Of a stretch of 64,000 bases of DNA, positions 48,461 to 56,764 are shown one piece after another. The position numbers were made by a program, and so were the translations under genes. The DNA is from Brevundimonas bacteroides DSM 4726 (GTDB lineage Bacteria > Pseudomonadota > Alphaproteobacteria > Caulobacterales > Caulobacteraceae): the NCBI RefSeq assembly GCF_000701445.1, contig NZ_JNIX01000008.1, forward strand, positions 186,001-250,000, in the 5' to 3' direction. Below the pieces are notes generated by a model. The model saw only the letters and a list, made by a program, of their open reading frames with translations, did not search any database and was not told the DNA's origin. Within the stretch, counting starts at the first letter, position 1. Every line of letters begins with the position of its first letter.

Positions 48461-48470
48461 ACTTGGTTAA
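48461..48470 (-). promoter_or_regulatory. CtrA-like half-site upstream of fliL
   Basis: On the minus strand TTAACCAAGT matches seven of eight bases of the Caulobacter CtrA half-site TTAACCAT. Early flagellar operons such as fliLM are CtrA-controlled in Caulobacter, so the position 45-55 bases before fliL is plausible. One site alone is weak evidence. Confidence 0.45.
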
Positions 48471-48484
48471 CGCGAGGTGTAGAA

Positions 48485-48501
48485 CCGGCAGGTTTTGCCG
48501 G
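48485..48501. promoter_or_regulatory. Inverted repeat, FlbD/ftr-like enhancer candidate
   Basis: Perfect inverted repeat CCGGCA-N5-TGCCGG, about 55 bases upstream of the sigma-54 element of flgF. Caulobacter rod and hook operons use GC-rich ftr sites bound by FlbD at similar distance; the match to ftr is from memory and not verified. Confidence 0.45.
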
Positions 48502-48555
48502 GCGCCGGCGCCCGGAATCCGGTCGAAATCCAGGCCCGGCGGGCATTAACCCTGT

Positions 48556-48570
48556 TGGCACGACCGTTGC
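48556..48570 (+). promoter_or_regulatory. Sigma-54 promoter of the flgF operon
   Basis: TGGCAC (48556-48561), five bases, TTGC (48567-48570): an exact -24/-12 sigma-54 element, preceded by T as in the strong consensus. It lies about 30 bases before the flgF start, giving a leader of roughly 20 bases. This fits class III flagellar control in Caulobacterales. Confidence 0.9.
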
Positions 48571-48599
48571 GAGGGTGGAGCCGAAGGAGCCTGCCCCTC

Positions 48600-49337
48600 G
48601 TGGAAAACGCCGCCTACATCGGATTGTCGCGTCAGATGACGCTGAGGCGCGAGCTCGATATCGCCGCCAACAACATCGCCAACGCCGACACCACCGGCTT
48701 CAAGGTCGAGCAGCTGCTGCTGGGGGCCGAGGTCGGCAACCGCGCCAGGAACGACGCCATCCGGCCCGGCGCCAGCTTCGTGTTGGACAACGGCGTGGGC
48801 CGTGACTTCTCGCAGGGCTCGCTGGAACAGACGGGCCGGGCGCTGGATTTCGCCATCGAGGGCGAAGGCGTCTTCTTCCGCATCGAGGACGCGGGTGGCG
48901 AGGCCTATACTCGCGACGGAGCCTTCACCCTCAGCCCCGAAGGCGTGCTGGTGACCAAGGCCGGGCGTCCGGTGCTGGGCGACGGCGGGCCGATCACGAT
49001 CGACCCCGCGCAGGGCGCGATCACCGTCAGCGACGACGGCACGATCAGCCAGGCAGGCATCGTTATCGGCACCCTTGGCCTAGCCCGTTTCGAGGACCTC
49101 GGCGTTCTGTCCAAGGACGGCGACGGCCTCTATCGCAACGCCTCCAACGCCGCCCCGATCGAAGCCGCCGGAGCGCAGGTCCGCCAGGGGCTGCTGGAGG
49201 GATCCAACGTCAACCCCCTGATCGAGATCACCAATCTGATCGAGATCAGCCGCGCCTACGAACGCGCGACCAAGATGGTCGAAAACGTCCAGGAACTGTC
49301 CCGCCGCTCGGTCGAGCGGCTGGGGCGGTCGAGCTAA
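48600..49337 (+). CDS. flgF: Flagellar basal-body rod protein FlgF
   Basis: A 245-residue proximal rod protein exported by the flagellar type III system. The N-terminal rod motif is RELDIAANNIANADTTGFK and the C-terminal one is NPLIEITNLIEISRAYE. The start is GTG at 48600 with AAGGAG at 48584-48589; open sequence further upstream would run through the sigma-54 promoter and is rejected. First gene of flgF-flgG-flgA-flgH. Confidence 0.96.
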   Translation: MENAAYIGLSRQMTLRRELDIAANNIANADTTGFKVEQLLLGAEVGNRARNDAIRPGASFVLDNGVGRDFSQGSLEQTGRALDFAIEGEGVFFRIEDAGGEAYTRDGAFTLSPEGVLVTKAGRPVLGDGGPITIDPAQGAITVSDDGTISQAGIVIGTLGLARFEDLGVLSKDGDGLYRNASNAAPIEAAGAQVRQGLLEGSNVNPLIEITNLIEISRAYERATKMVENVQELSRRSVERLGRSS

Positions 49338-49348
49338 GGAGACCCTAG

Positions 49349-50137
49349 ATGCGTGCTCTAAGAACCGCAGCCTCGGGCATGGCCGCCCAGCAGCTGAACG
49401 TGGAGGTCATCTCCAACAACATCGCGAACATGAACACGGTCGGCTACAAGCGTCAGCGCGCCGAGTTCCAGGACCTGATGTACCAGAACGTCGAGCGCAT
49501 GGGGGCCCAATCCTCCAGCCAGGGGACGGTCGTGCCGACGGGCATCCAGGTCGGTCTCGGCGTCAAGGCCGGCAGCGTCTACCGCATCACCGAGCAGGGC
49601 ACGCCCCAGCGGACGGACAACCGTTACGACCTCGCCGTCGACGGGCGCGGCTACTTCCAGATCACCCTGCCTTCGGGCGAGATCGGCTACACCCGCGCGG
49701 GCAACTTCTCGCTGAACGGCGAAGGACAACTGGTGACCGAGGACGGCTATGCCGTCGAACCGGCCATCACCATCCCGCAGGACGCCATCGACGTCTCGAT
49801 CTCCAAGACCGGCCAGGTGCAGGTGGTGTCTCAAGGGTCACCCGAGGCCCAGGTTGTCGGCCAGCTGGAGCTGGCGGTGTTCTTCAACGAGGCGGGGCTT
49901 GAGGCCATAGGCGACAACCTGCTGCTGGAGACTGCCGCGTCCGGTCCGGCCACGGTTGGCACGCCCGGCGAGAACGGGTTCGGCCAGATGCTGCAGGGCT
50001 ACACCGAGGCCTCAAACGTCGACGCCGTCAGCGAAATCAGCGCCCTGATCATCGCCCAGCGCGCCTATGAGATGAACTCCAAGGTCATCACCACAGCCGA
50101 CGAGATGATGAGCGTCTCCGCCCAGGTGAAGAGCTAG
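49349..50137 (+). CDS. flgG: Flagellar basal-body rod protein FlgG
   Basis: A 262-residue distal rod protein. Motifs are MRALRTAASGMAAQQLNVEV, SNNIANMNTVGYKRQRAEF and the C-terminal SNVDAVSEISALIIAQRAYE. It forms the driveshaft segment inside the P and L rings. Second gene of the operon, 11 bases after flgF with AAGGAG in front. Confidence 0.97.
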   Translation: MRALRTAASGMAAQQLNVEVISNNIANMNTVGYKRQRAEFQDLMYQNVERMGAQSSSQGTVVPTGIQVGLGVKAGSVYRITEQGTPQRTDNRYDLAVDGRGYFQITLPSGEIGYTRAGNFSLNGEGQLVTEDGYAVEPAITIPQDAIDVSISKTGQVQVVSQGSPEAQVVGQLELAVFFNEAGLEAIGDNLLLETAASGPATVGTPGENGFGQMLQGYTEASNVDAVSEISALIIAQRAYEMNSKVITTADEMMSVSAQVKS

Positions 50138-50140
50138 GCC

Positions 50141-50920
50141 ATGAAAGCCCTGACCCTCGTCGCCGCTCTCGCACTGATCGCCGGCCCCGCCCTGGCCGGC
50201 CCCGTGACCCTGCGCGCCAACCCCGTCGACGACGACGGCCGGGTGACGCTGGGCGACATCTTCGAGGGCGCGGGCGCGGCTTCCGGCGTCGTCGTGGCCA
50301 TCCGCGCCGGGCCGTCCGTGGTGTTCGAGGCGGGCCAGCTTCAGGCCTTGGCAGCCCGCTCGGGCCTGCAATGGGCCAACCCGATGAACCTGCGCCGGGT
50401 GGTGGTCAGAAACGCAGCGCTGGCTCCCGGCGCGCGGGTCCCGACCACGACGACCGCCACCGCCACCCGTCCCGCCGCCACGGCGGGGGCTGCGGTGTCG
50501 GTCCTGACCTATGCCCGCAATCTCTCCGCTGGTGATGTGATCCAGCCCGAGGACGTGGTCTGGACCGACGTCCAGGCCCATCTGGCCGCTTCCGGCGGAC
50601 CCAGCGACGCCGAGCAGGTGATCGGCCTGTCCGCCCGCCGCGCCCTTCGCGCCGGGGCCGTGGTCGGCGCGCGCGACCTCGCCGCGCCCCAGGTCATCGC
50701 CAGAAACGATACCGTCGAGGTCGCCTTCGTGGCCGGCGGCGTGACCCTGACCGTCACGGGCCGGGCCACACGCAACGCCGCCGTGGGCGAGCCTGTCACC
50801 ATCACCAACCTGACCTCGGGTCGCACCATCGAGGCCGTTGCCACCGGACCCGGCCAGGCCGTCGCCGGACCACAGGCTCAGTTGGCCCGCGCCAACGCCG
50901 CCCAATACGCCCTTCGCTGA
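50141..50920 (+). CDS. flgA: Flagellar P-ring assembly chaperone FlgA
   Basis: A 259-residue periplasmic protein with a signal peptide ending at GPALAG. The C-terminal SAF domain is visible as VLTYARNLSAGDVIQPEDVV and RALRAGAVVGARDLAAPQVI, followed by the FlgA beta domain (VEVAFVAGGVTLTVTGRATR). It helps FlgI polymerise into the P ring. Third gene of the operon, four bases after flgG. Confidence 0.94.
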   Translation: MKALTLVAALALIAGPALAGPVTLRANPVDDDGRVTLGDIFEGAGAASGVVVAIRAGPSVVFEAGQLQALAARSGLQWANPMNLRRVVVRNAALAPGARVPTTTTATATRPAATAGAAVSVLTYARNLSAGDVIQPEDVVWTDVQAHLAASGGPSDAEQVIGLSARRALRAGAVVGARDLAAPQVIARNDTVEVAFVAGGVTLTVTGRATRNAAVGEPVTITNLTSGRTIEAVATGPGQAVAGPQAQLARANAAQYALR

Positions 50921-50932
50921 GGAACCCCAGTC

Positions 50933-51661
50933 ATGCGTAACCCCATCCTCGCCGCCCTCGCCCTGACCGGCCTGACGCTCGGCGCCTGCTCCACCGCCAT
51001 CGAAACAGTGCGTGGCCCGGAGCTGGCCCCCATCGGCTATCCCGCCCAGCTGGTGCCGGTGAGCCAAGCCTATCAGGAGCCGCCCCAGCCGCGCTCGGCC
51101 AGCGCCAACTCCCTGTGGCGGACGGGGGCCCGCGCCTTCTTCGGCGATCAGCGCGCGCGCAATGTCGGAGATATCCTGACCGTCTCGATCCGCATCGACG
51201 ACCGGGCGCAGACGAACAACACCACGACGCGCAGCCGCTCCAACGACATCACCGGCGGGGTGACCAACTTCTTCGGTCTGGAGAACAGCCTGGGCCGCGC
51301 CTTCCCCGGCGGTTTCGATCCGCAGAACCTGGTCGGCGTCGAGGGCTCGTCCAACGCCAACGGTACGGGCTCGGTCAGCAGGTCCGAGCGCGTCGACCTG
51401 ACCATCGCGGCGGTCGTCACCGACATCCTGTCAAACGGCAATCTGGTGATCCAGGGTCGGCAGGAAGTGCGCACCAACCGCGAGGTGCGCGAGCTGACCG
51501 TCGCCGGCATCGTGCGGCCCGAGGATATCTCCTCCGCCAACACCATCGCCCATACCCAGATCGCCGAAGCCCGCATCAGCTATGGCGGCCGGGGCGACAT
51601 CAGCCGCGTCCAGGCGACGCCGGCGGCCCAGAGCCTGGTGGAGCGGTTCAGTCCGTTTTAG
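50933..51661 (+). CDS. flgH: Flagellar L-ring lipoprotein FlgH
   Basis: A 242-residue outer-membrane lipoprotein. The lipobox is LTLGACST. Conserved FlgH parts are SLWRTGARAFFGDQRARNVGD, VSIRIDDRAQTNNTTTRSR and IVRPEDISSANTIAHTQIAEARI. It forms the outer-membrane bushing of the rod. Last gene of the operon; its stop is followed within bases by a structured repeat that could protect or end the transcript. Confidence 0.97.
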   Translation: MRNPILAALALTGLTLGACSTAIETVRGPELAPIGYPAQLVPVSQAYQEPPQPRSASANSLWRTGARAFFGDQRARNVGDILTVSIRIDDRAQTNNTTTRSRSNDITGGVTNFFGLENSLGRAFPGGFDPQNLVGVEGSSNANGTGSVSRSERVDLTIAAVVTDILSNGNLVIQGRQEVRTNREVRELTVAGIVRPEDISSANTIAHTQIAEARISYGGRGDISRVQATPAAQSLVERFSPF

Positions 51662-51756
51662 TGGCGCTACCGCTCGACGCGCGGCGTCTCGCTGCTTGAG
51701 CGCGGGTTTGGGCCCTACCGCTCGGTTCGCGGAGCCTCGCTACTTGAGCGCGGGAA
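51659..51756 (+). repeat. Two-unit TACCGCTC...GCTGCTTGAG hairpin repeat, locus 2
   Basis: Unit 1 (about 51662-51706) has TACCGCTC, then TCTCGCTGCTTGAG, closed by GCGCT/AGCGC. Unit 2 (about 51710-51756) has TACCGCTC and CTCGCTACTTGAG. Locus 1 at 10424-10515 has the same two blocks but closes with GGGCT/AGCCC, so the stem is kept by paired changes. It starts right at the flgH stop. Confidence 0.75.
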
Positions 51757-51815
51757 GCTTCGCCGTGAACCGTTAACGCGGAGCGACGTTTGACGACCAG
51801 ATCGAAGGTTCTGGC

Positions 51816-52286
51816 ATGTTCAAGGTTCTCGTCCCCGCCGCCGCCGCTCTCGGACTGATCGCCTTCGCGGCTCAGTCGCAAGGCGCCGCGTCCGAACCCC
51901 GGATGACCCAGCCGGTCATGAGCTGGACGCTCCATCACGACGGCGAGTTCGCCAAACTGGCCTATGGCGTGCCCAACTCCGACCAGCTCGCCATCATGGT
52001 CGCCTGCCAGCCCGGCGACCGGACGGCGTCCGTCTATGGCGACGTACGGCTGGAGACGGCTCAGGTCGTGCAGGCCAGCTATGGCGCTCAGCCCCTCGAT
52101 CCTCTGTCGGGCGGCCTTGCAGAGGAGACCCGCATCGCGGTCAACGATCCCAGCCTGACCGGGCTCGCCGAGCGCGGCCGCCTGACGGTCGAGGGCGACG
52201 CCGGGCGCTTCACCCTGGCGGCCGATCCAGAAGAACGTCGCCTCGTGCGCGATTTTCTGGCCTATTGCGGAGCGGAACGCGCCTGA
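51816..52286 (+). CDS. Secreted protein, first of three tandem paralogues
   Basis: A 156-residue protein with signal peptide (LVPAAAALGLIAFAAQSQGA). The mature part has SWTLHHDGEFAKLAYGVPNS, DQLAIMVACQPGDR and a C-terminal FLAYCGAE. The Trp, the LAYG block, the first Cys and the final F-x-x-C recur in the next two genes, so the three are paralogues with a probable conserved disulfide. I do not recognise the family. It follows flgH after the repeat. Confidence 0.7.
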   Translation: MFKVLVPAAAALGLIAFAAQSQGAASEPRMTQPVMSWTLHHDGEFAKLAYGVPNSDQLAIMVACQPGDRTASVYGDVRLETAQVVQASYGAQPLDPLSGGLAEETRIAVNDPSLTGLAERGRLTVEGDAGRFTLAADPEERRLVRDFLAYCGAERA

Positions 52287-52310
52287 GGCGCGCGGCTGCG
52301 GGCGACATGC

Positions 52311-52724
52311 ATGAGCATCCTGGCGACGGCGTTCGCTCTGCTGGCGCTGCAGCCCGGCTGGACCTGGACCCTCTACGAGGGCGAAGGCCCGCTGGTGCTG
52401 GCGCATGAAATCCCTGACACACCGCAACTCCGAGCCGTTCTGGAGTGCGAGCCCGGAGCCGGCGTCGCGCGCCTTGACCTGTACGGCGGCGGCGCGGCAG
52501 GCGGTATCGCGACCCTGGCCAGCGGCGGCACGACCGCACAGACCGAGAGCGTCGGCGTCGCCGATCATCGCAGCCTGGCCATGCGCGCCGACCACCCTGT
52601 CTTCGGTCAGTTCGTGCTGACCGGGCAACTGGCGGTCACCGTTGCCAACAGGTCGCAGGTGGTCGAGGTCGACGCCGCCCACCTTGTCAAGCTGCGCCGC
52701 TTCGCCGAGCTTTGCGGCGGCTGA
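52311..52724 (+). CDS. Secreted protein, second of three tandem paralogues
   Basis: A 137-residue protein. A short hydrophobic start (MSILATAFALLALQPG) precedes TWTLYEGEGPLVLAHEIPDT, PQLRAVLECEPGAGVARLDL and the C-terminal LRRFAELCGG. These align by eye with paralogues one and three: W, L-A-[YH], C-x-P-G and the final F-x-x-[LF]-C. It is the most divergent of the three at the LAYG block. Function unknown; 24 bases after paralogue one. Confidence 0.65.
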   Translation: MSILATAFALLALQPGWTWTLYEGEGPLVLAHEIPDTPQLRAVLECEPGAGVARLDLYGGGAAGGIATLASGGTTAQTESVGVADHRSLAMRADHPVFGQFVLTGQLAVTVANRSQVVEVDAAHLVKLRRFAELCGG

Positions 52725-52740
52725 TTTGGGGAATGCAGGG

Positions 52741-53238
52741 ATGGGCAGGGTCTGGATCCCGGTCGTGGCTCTCGCGGGGCTGACAGCCGCTTGCGCCAGC
52801 GTCGAGCCCGCGGTGGCCCCTGCGCCGATCTCCGCCTCCGCGCCTGCTCCCACGCCAGGCTATGACTGGTTCTTCAGCGAAGATCAGGGGGCGGCGCGTC
52901 TGGCCTACGGCGTCGAGGCCTCTGATGATCTGAAGCTGGGCCTCGATTGCGAGGCGGGATCCGGCAAGGTCGATCTGGTCGCGCTCGGGAAGACAGGATC
53001 GTCGGAAATCCATCTGGAATCCGGCGGCGACACCGAACGATTCCAGGCCGAAGGCGAGCCGTCCCAGCTTCACGACGGCGACCTGCTGACCGCCACCGCT
53101 GATCTCGACACGCCGGTGCTGCAGCGGTTCCGCCGCCTGGGCTGGATCGCCCAGTGGGTAGATGGCGAACGCGCCGCCTACGTCCCGCAGCCGGGCTCAG
53201 AGACCAACGTCGAGCGGTTCTTCGCTTTCTGCGACTAG
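52741..53238 (+). CDS. Lipoprotein, third of three tandem paralogues
   Basis: A 165-residue protein from the ATG at 52741. The signal peptide ends in the lipobox LTAACAS, so unlike its neighbours it is lipid-anchored. An Ala/Pro spacer is followed by YDWFFSEDQGAARLAYGVEA, DDLKLGLDCEAGSGKVDLV and the C-terminal VERFFAFCD, the same framework as the two upstream proteins. It overlaps the convergent MmcQ/YjbR gene by four bases. Confidence 0.68.
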   Translation: MGRVWIPVVALAGLTAACASVEPAVAPAPISASAPAPTPGYDWFFSEDQGAARLAYGVEASDDLKLGLDCEAGSGKVDLVALGKTGSSEIHLESGGDTERFQAEGEPSQLHDGDLLTATADLDTPVLQRFRRLGWIAQWVDGERAAYVPQPGSETNVERFFAFCD

Positions 53239-53579
53239 GCCAGACCCAGCGCGGCCCGCGCCTTCTTCGTCAACTTCGCGGCGATGATGCCGTGGGCGAT
53301 GGCCAGATGCTCGGCCAGGTCGTCGTCCGGCCAGTCGTCGATCCGTTCAAGGTTCACCCACTTCGCGCGCGCGAGATACGGCGCGGGCCGCGCGCGACCG
53401 CTCTCGGTCAGAACCTCATAGGCGATGTCGGAGACCTTGAACGAGATCCCGCCCATCTCTCCGACCATGGCGAACATCTTGCCGCCGATGCGGTAGGCGT
53501 CGTGATGGTCGCCGAACGGATGATCCAGCGTCGCGCCCGGCAGGGCCAGGCAGACCTTGCCCACCCCCGCCCGATCCAC
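53235..53579 (-). CDS. MmcQ/YjbR family protein
   Basis: A 114-residue small basic protein of the CyaY-like-fold MmcQ/YjbR family. Typical parts are LALPGATLDHPFGDHHDAYR, GKMFAMVGEMGGISFKVS and WVNLERIDDWPDDDLAEHLA. Family members are described as DNA-binding-like, without an agreed function. Two bases downstream of msrA on the same strand, so probably co-transcribed. Confidence 0.88.
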   Translation of the reverse strand: MDRAGVGKVCLALPGATLDHPFGDHHDAYRIGGKMFAMVGEMGGISFKVSDIAYEVLTESGRARPAPYLARAKWVNLERIDDWPDDDLAEHLAIAHGIIAAKLTKKARAALGLA

Positions 53580-53581
53580 CT

Positions 53582-54256
<675 letters not shown>

Positions 54257-54378
54257 GGCCGCCATATGGGCGGTGCGGCTCATCTTCGCCAGCGCGGCGC
54301 TTGCCGTTACCGCCCGCCTGTTCTATCAGCCTGCCCTCCCCGGATCGACCGTCCGGGGTCTCGCCCGCGCGGTGAAAC

Positions 54379-54468
54379 GGACAGGTGGCGGAGTGGTCGA
54401 TCGCGCACGCTTGGAAAGCGTGTGTAGGTGAAAGCCTACCGAGGGTTCGAATCCCTCTCTGTCCGCCA
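54379..54468 (+). tRNA. tRNA-Ser (anticodon GGA)
   Basis: A 90-base tRNA with a seven-pair acceptor stem (GGACAGG with TCTGTCC), anticodon loop TTGGAAA between CGCACGC and GCGTGTG, a long variable arm (TAGGTGAAAGCCTA), T-arm loop with GTTCGAATC, discriminator G and encoded CCA. The long variable arm and GGA anticodon assign it to serine UCC/UCU codons. Confidence 0.97.
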
Positions 54469-54597
54469 CCGTCGCCCGGCATCGCTCAGTCCAATCGCAT
54501 CGCCGAGCGCGAGCAGAGATCAGACAGGGGAGACGGCCCCCGTCCGGCAGCGAGTGCGCGGAACAGGGCGACCCGTCTGATCTGGACCCTCGCTAAT

Positions 54598-56640
54598 TCA
54601 GAACCGGTAGGCGACGCCAACTCTCAGATTGGCCCCGGGCAAGGGCGCGATGTCCTTCAGGAAGCTGACGTGCTCACGCGCCTCGGTGTCGGTGATGTTC
54701 CGAGCCTCGGCGAACACGGTCACCCCCTGATCGGTGAACGGCCGCCAGGCGCCGGACAGGTTGATCATGGTGTAGCTGTCGCTCGGCAGCTCGAACGCGG
54801 CCACCTCGTCCTGCTCGGCGACATGGCGGACCTCCAGACCCAGGTCCAGCGGACCCGAGCCGTAGTTGACGCGGCCGGTGACGGACAGCGGCGGGATGCG
54901 CGAGGCAGGGCCGAGGTCCGTGTCTGCGTCGACATAGTCGATCGCGCCTTCAAGCGTCACGGCTCGGTCGCCCTCGGACCAGACGTCATAGGCGATCTCC
55001 GCCTCGAAGCCGCGGAAGTCGGCGTCGGTCTGCAGGTAGGCGAAGACCGGGAACTCCTCGACCTCTCCGTCGTGCGTTTCCTCGAAGGTCAGACCGGTGT
55101 CGCGCAGGTCGATGAAGCCGTCGTAGCGCGAGGCATAGACATGTAGATCGCCGCGCAGTCGGCCGCCGTCATAGTGCAGCGTGCCTTCCAGCGTGGTGAC
55201 CGACTCGCTGTCCAGATCGACGTCGCCGACCTCATAGACGCCGGTGGCGATATGCACGCCGTCAGCGAACAGCTCGGTCTCGGACGGCGCGCGCTCATTC
55301 CTCGCCAGGCTCAGGCCCAGGAACAGGTTCTCGGACGGGCGCAGGAAGACGGCGGCCGAAGCCGACCAGTTGTCGTACTCCCGCTCCAGTTCCGTCGTCC
55401 CGCCGATCGGGGTGGCCGAGACGGTGCGGCGGTCGTAGCGCAGACCGCCCTCGAAGCCGTAGCCGTCGCGATCCCAGCGCTGGACCGCATAGACGCCGGC
55501 CTCGTCCGTCGTGCTGCCGGGGATGTAGGCCTCGTCACCGATGGCCGAGAGGTCGCGCGAAAGAGCCTGGACGCCGATAGCACCGTTCCAGCCGTTCTGA
55601 TCCCGCTGGATCAGGTCGGCGCGGGCTTCCCAGCCGTCGGATTCAAACACCGTGCCGGGCTCGCCGACGTCCTCGAACTCGGTGTGGGTGTAGTCGGCCT
55701 GGCCAAAGGCGCCGCGCAGCGCCCGGAACGGACCGGTGTCGAAGCGCAGTTCGCCCCGCGCGTCGAAGCGCTGCTGCTCCAGCTCGATGAACACGCCTTC
55801 CTCGGCCACGACGCCATAGGCGCTGTCGGTCTCCTTGTAGGAGACGCCCGCGAAGCCCCGGTCGCCGATGAACGAGCCGCCGACGCCCCACGCGTCCAGT
55901 TCGGAGAAGCTGCCCGGCACCACGCCCGTATTCTCGCGGGTGATCCCCTCGGCTTCTGCCAGGTTGCGGGAGATCGGCGAGGACGGGATGTCGTAGTCGT
56001 CGGCCTCCTTGGTCACCGCGTCGAGGTGCAGGACGAAGTTGCCCAGCGCGATGTCGGCCCGCCCGCCGAAGGACGACCCTTCGTCCACGCTCGAGCCCTG
56101 GGCGACCACCAGGCCGTCGACGCCGCCCTCGGGCAGGGCGTCGGGAATCCGGCCGTCCAGAACGTTGACCACGCCGCCGATGGCCGAACCGCCATAGACC
56201 AGCGTCGAGGGGCCACGCACGATCTCGATGCGGGTGGCTTCGGCCGGATCGGCCGCGACCTGGTGATCGGGCGACACCGAGGAGGCGTCGATCAGGCCGA
56301 TCCCATTGGTCAGGACCTGAACGCGCGGCCCGGTCAGGCCGCGGATCACCGGACGAGTCGCGCCGGGGGCGAAGGAACTCGACCGCAGGCCGGGCGTGCC
56401 CGCCAGCAGGTCGCCCAGAGTGGCTGCCGGGGCCGTGGCCAAGGCCTCCTCATCGATCACCGTCGTGGCGATGACCGAGGCGCTCTGGCTGATGCCGAAC
56501 GGCGCGCCGGTGACGATGATGTCGTCCAGCTCCGTCGCCGGATCCTGAACTGACTGGGCGGCGGCCGGCGTCGCCAGCAGCAGGGCGGCCGCCGAGGCCA
56601 TCATCAGGGAACGGGTGGAGAGAGCGCGCGGAAACGACAT
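54598..56640 (-). CDS. TonB-dependent receptor, ZnuD-like (probable zinc uptake)
   Basis: A 680-residue outer-membrane receptor. The signal peptide ends at PAAAQ. A TonB box region (ELDDIIVTGAPFG), a plug (LGDLLAGTPGLRSSSFAPGA, VEIVRGPSTLVYGGSAIGGVVNV-like block) and a barrel ending in the aromatic VGVAYRF follow. The closing HVSFLKDIAPLPGANLRVGV resembles ZnuD receptors, but the His-rich loop of Neisseria ZnuD is not seen. A Zur-like palindrome ends 18 bases before the start codon, supporting zinc. Substrate is inferred. Confidence 0.82.
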   Translation of the reverse strand: MSFPRALSTRSLMMASAAALLLATPAAAQSVQDPATELDDIIVTGAPFGISQSASVIATTVIDEEALATAPAATLGDLLAGTPGLRSSSFAPGATRPVIRGLTGPRVQVLTNGIGLIDASSVSPDHQVAADPAEATRIEIVRGPSTLVYGGSAIGGVVNVLDGRIPDALPEGGVDGLVVAQGSSVDEGSSFGGRADIALGNFVLHLDAVTKEADDYDIPSSPISRNLAEAEGITRENTGVVPGSFSELDAWGVGGSFIGDRGFAGVSYKETDSAYGVVAEEGVFIELEQQRFDARGELRFDTGPFRALRGAFGQADYTHTEFEDVGEPGTVFESDGWEARADLIQRDQNGWNGAIGVQALSRDLSAIGDEAYIPGSTTDEAGVYAVQRWDRDGYGFEGGLRYDRRTVSATPIGGTTELEREYDNWSASAAVFLRPSENLFLGLSLARNERAPSETELFADGVHIATGVYEVGDVDLDSESVTTLEGTLHYDGGRLRGDLHVYASRYDGFIDLRDTGLTFEETHDGEVEEFPVFAYLQTDADFRGFEAEIAYDVWSEGDRAVTLEGAIDYVDADTDLGPASRIPPLSVTGRVNYGSGPLDLGLEVRHVAEQDEVAAFELPSDSYTMINLSGAWRPFTDQGVTVFAEARNITDTEAREHVSFLKDIAPLPGANLRVGVAYRF

Positions 56641-56658
56641 ACGGGACCATCCAGCAGG

Positions 56659-56677
56659 TATGTTATGAAATAACGTA
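56659..56677. promoter_or_regulatory. Zur-like operator upstream of TonB receptor
   Basis: TATGTTAT-GAA-ATAACGTA, a 19-base near-perfect palindrome with one mismatched pair. The GTTAT-N3-ATAAC core is that of alphaproteobacterial Zur boxes as I recall them. At 19-37 bases upstream of the start codon it would overlap the promoter and repress when zinc is sufficient. Confidence 0.7.
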
Positions 56678-56764
56678 TGACCTGATGAACGGCCTCGTCG
56701 TCAAGTCCGCCTGCGTGAAATCTCGGTAAGGCGTTTCGAACTCGATGCGCGCGTGCTGGCCCCC

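Noticed and set aside
54379..54468. tRNA-Ser as an integration site of a genomic island.
   Set aside because: No integrase or repeated tRNA 3' end is visible, and both flanks are ordinary host-like genes.
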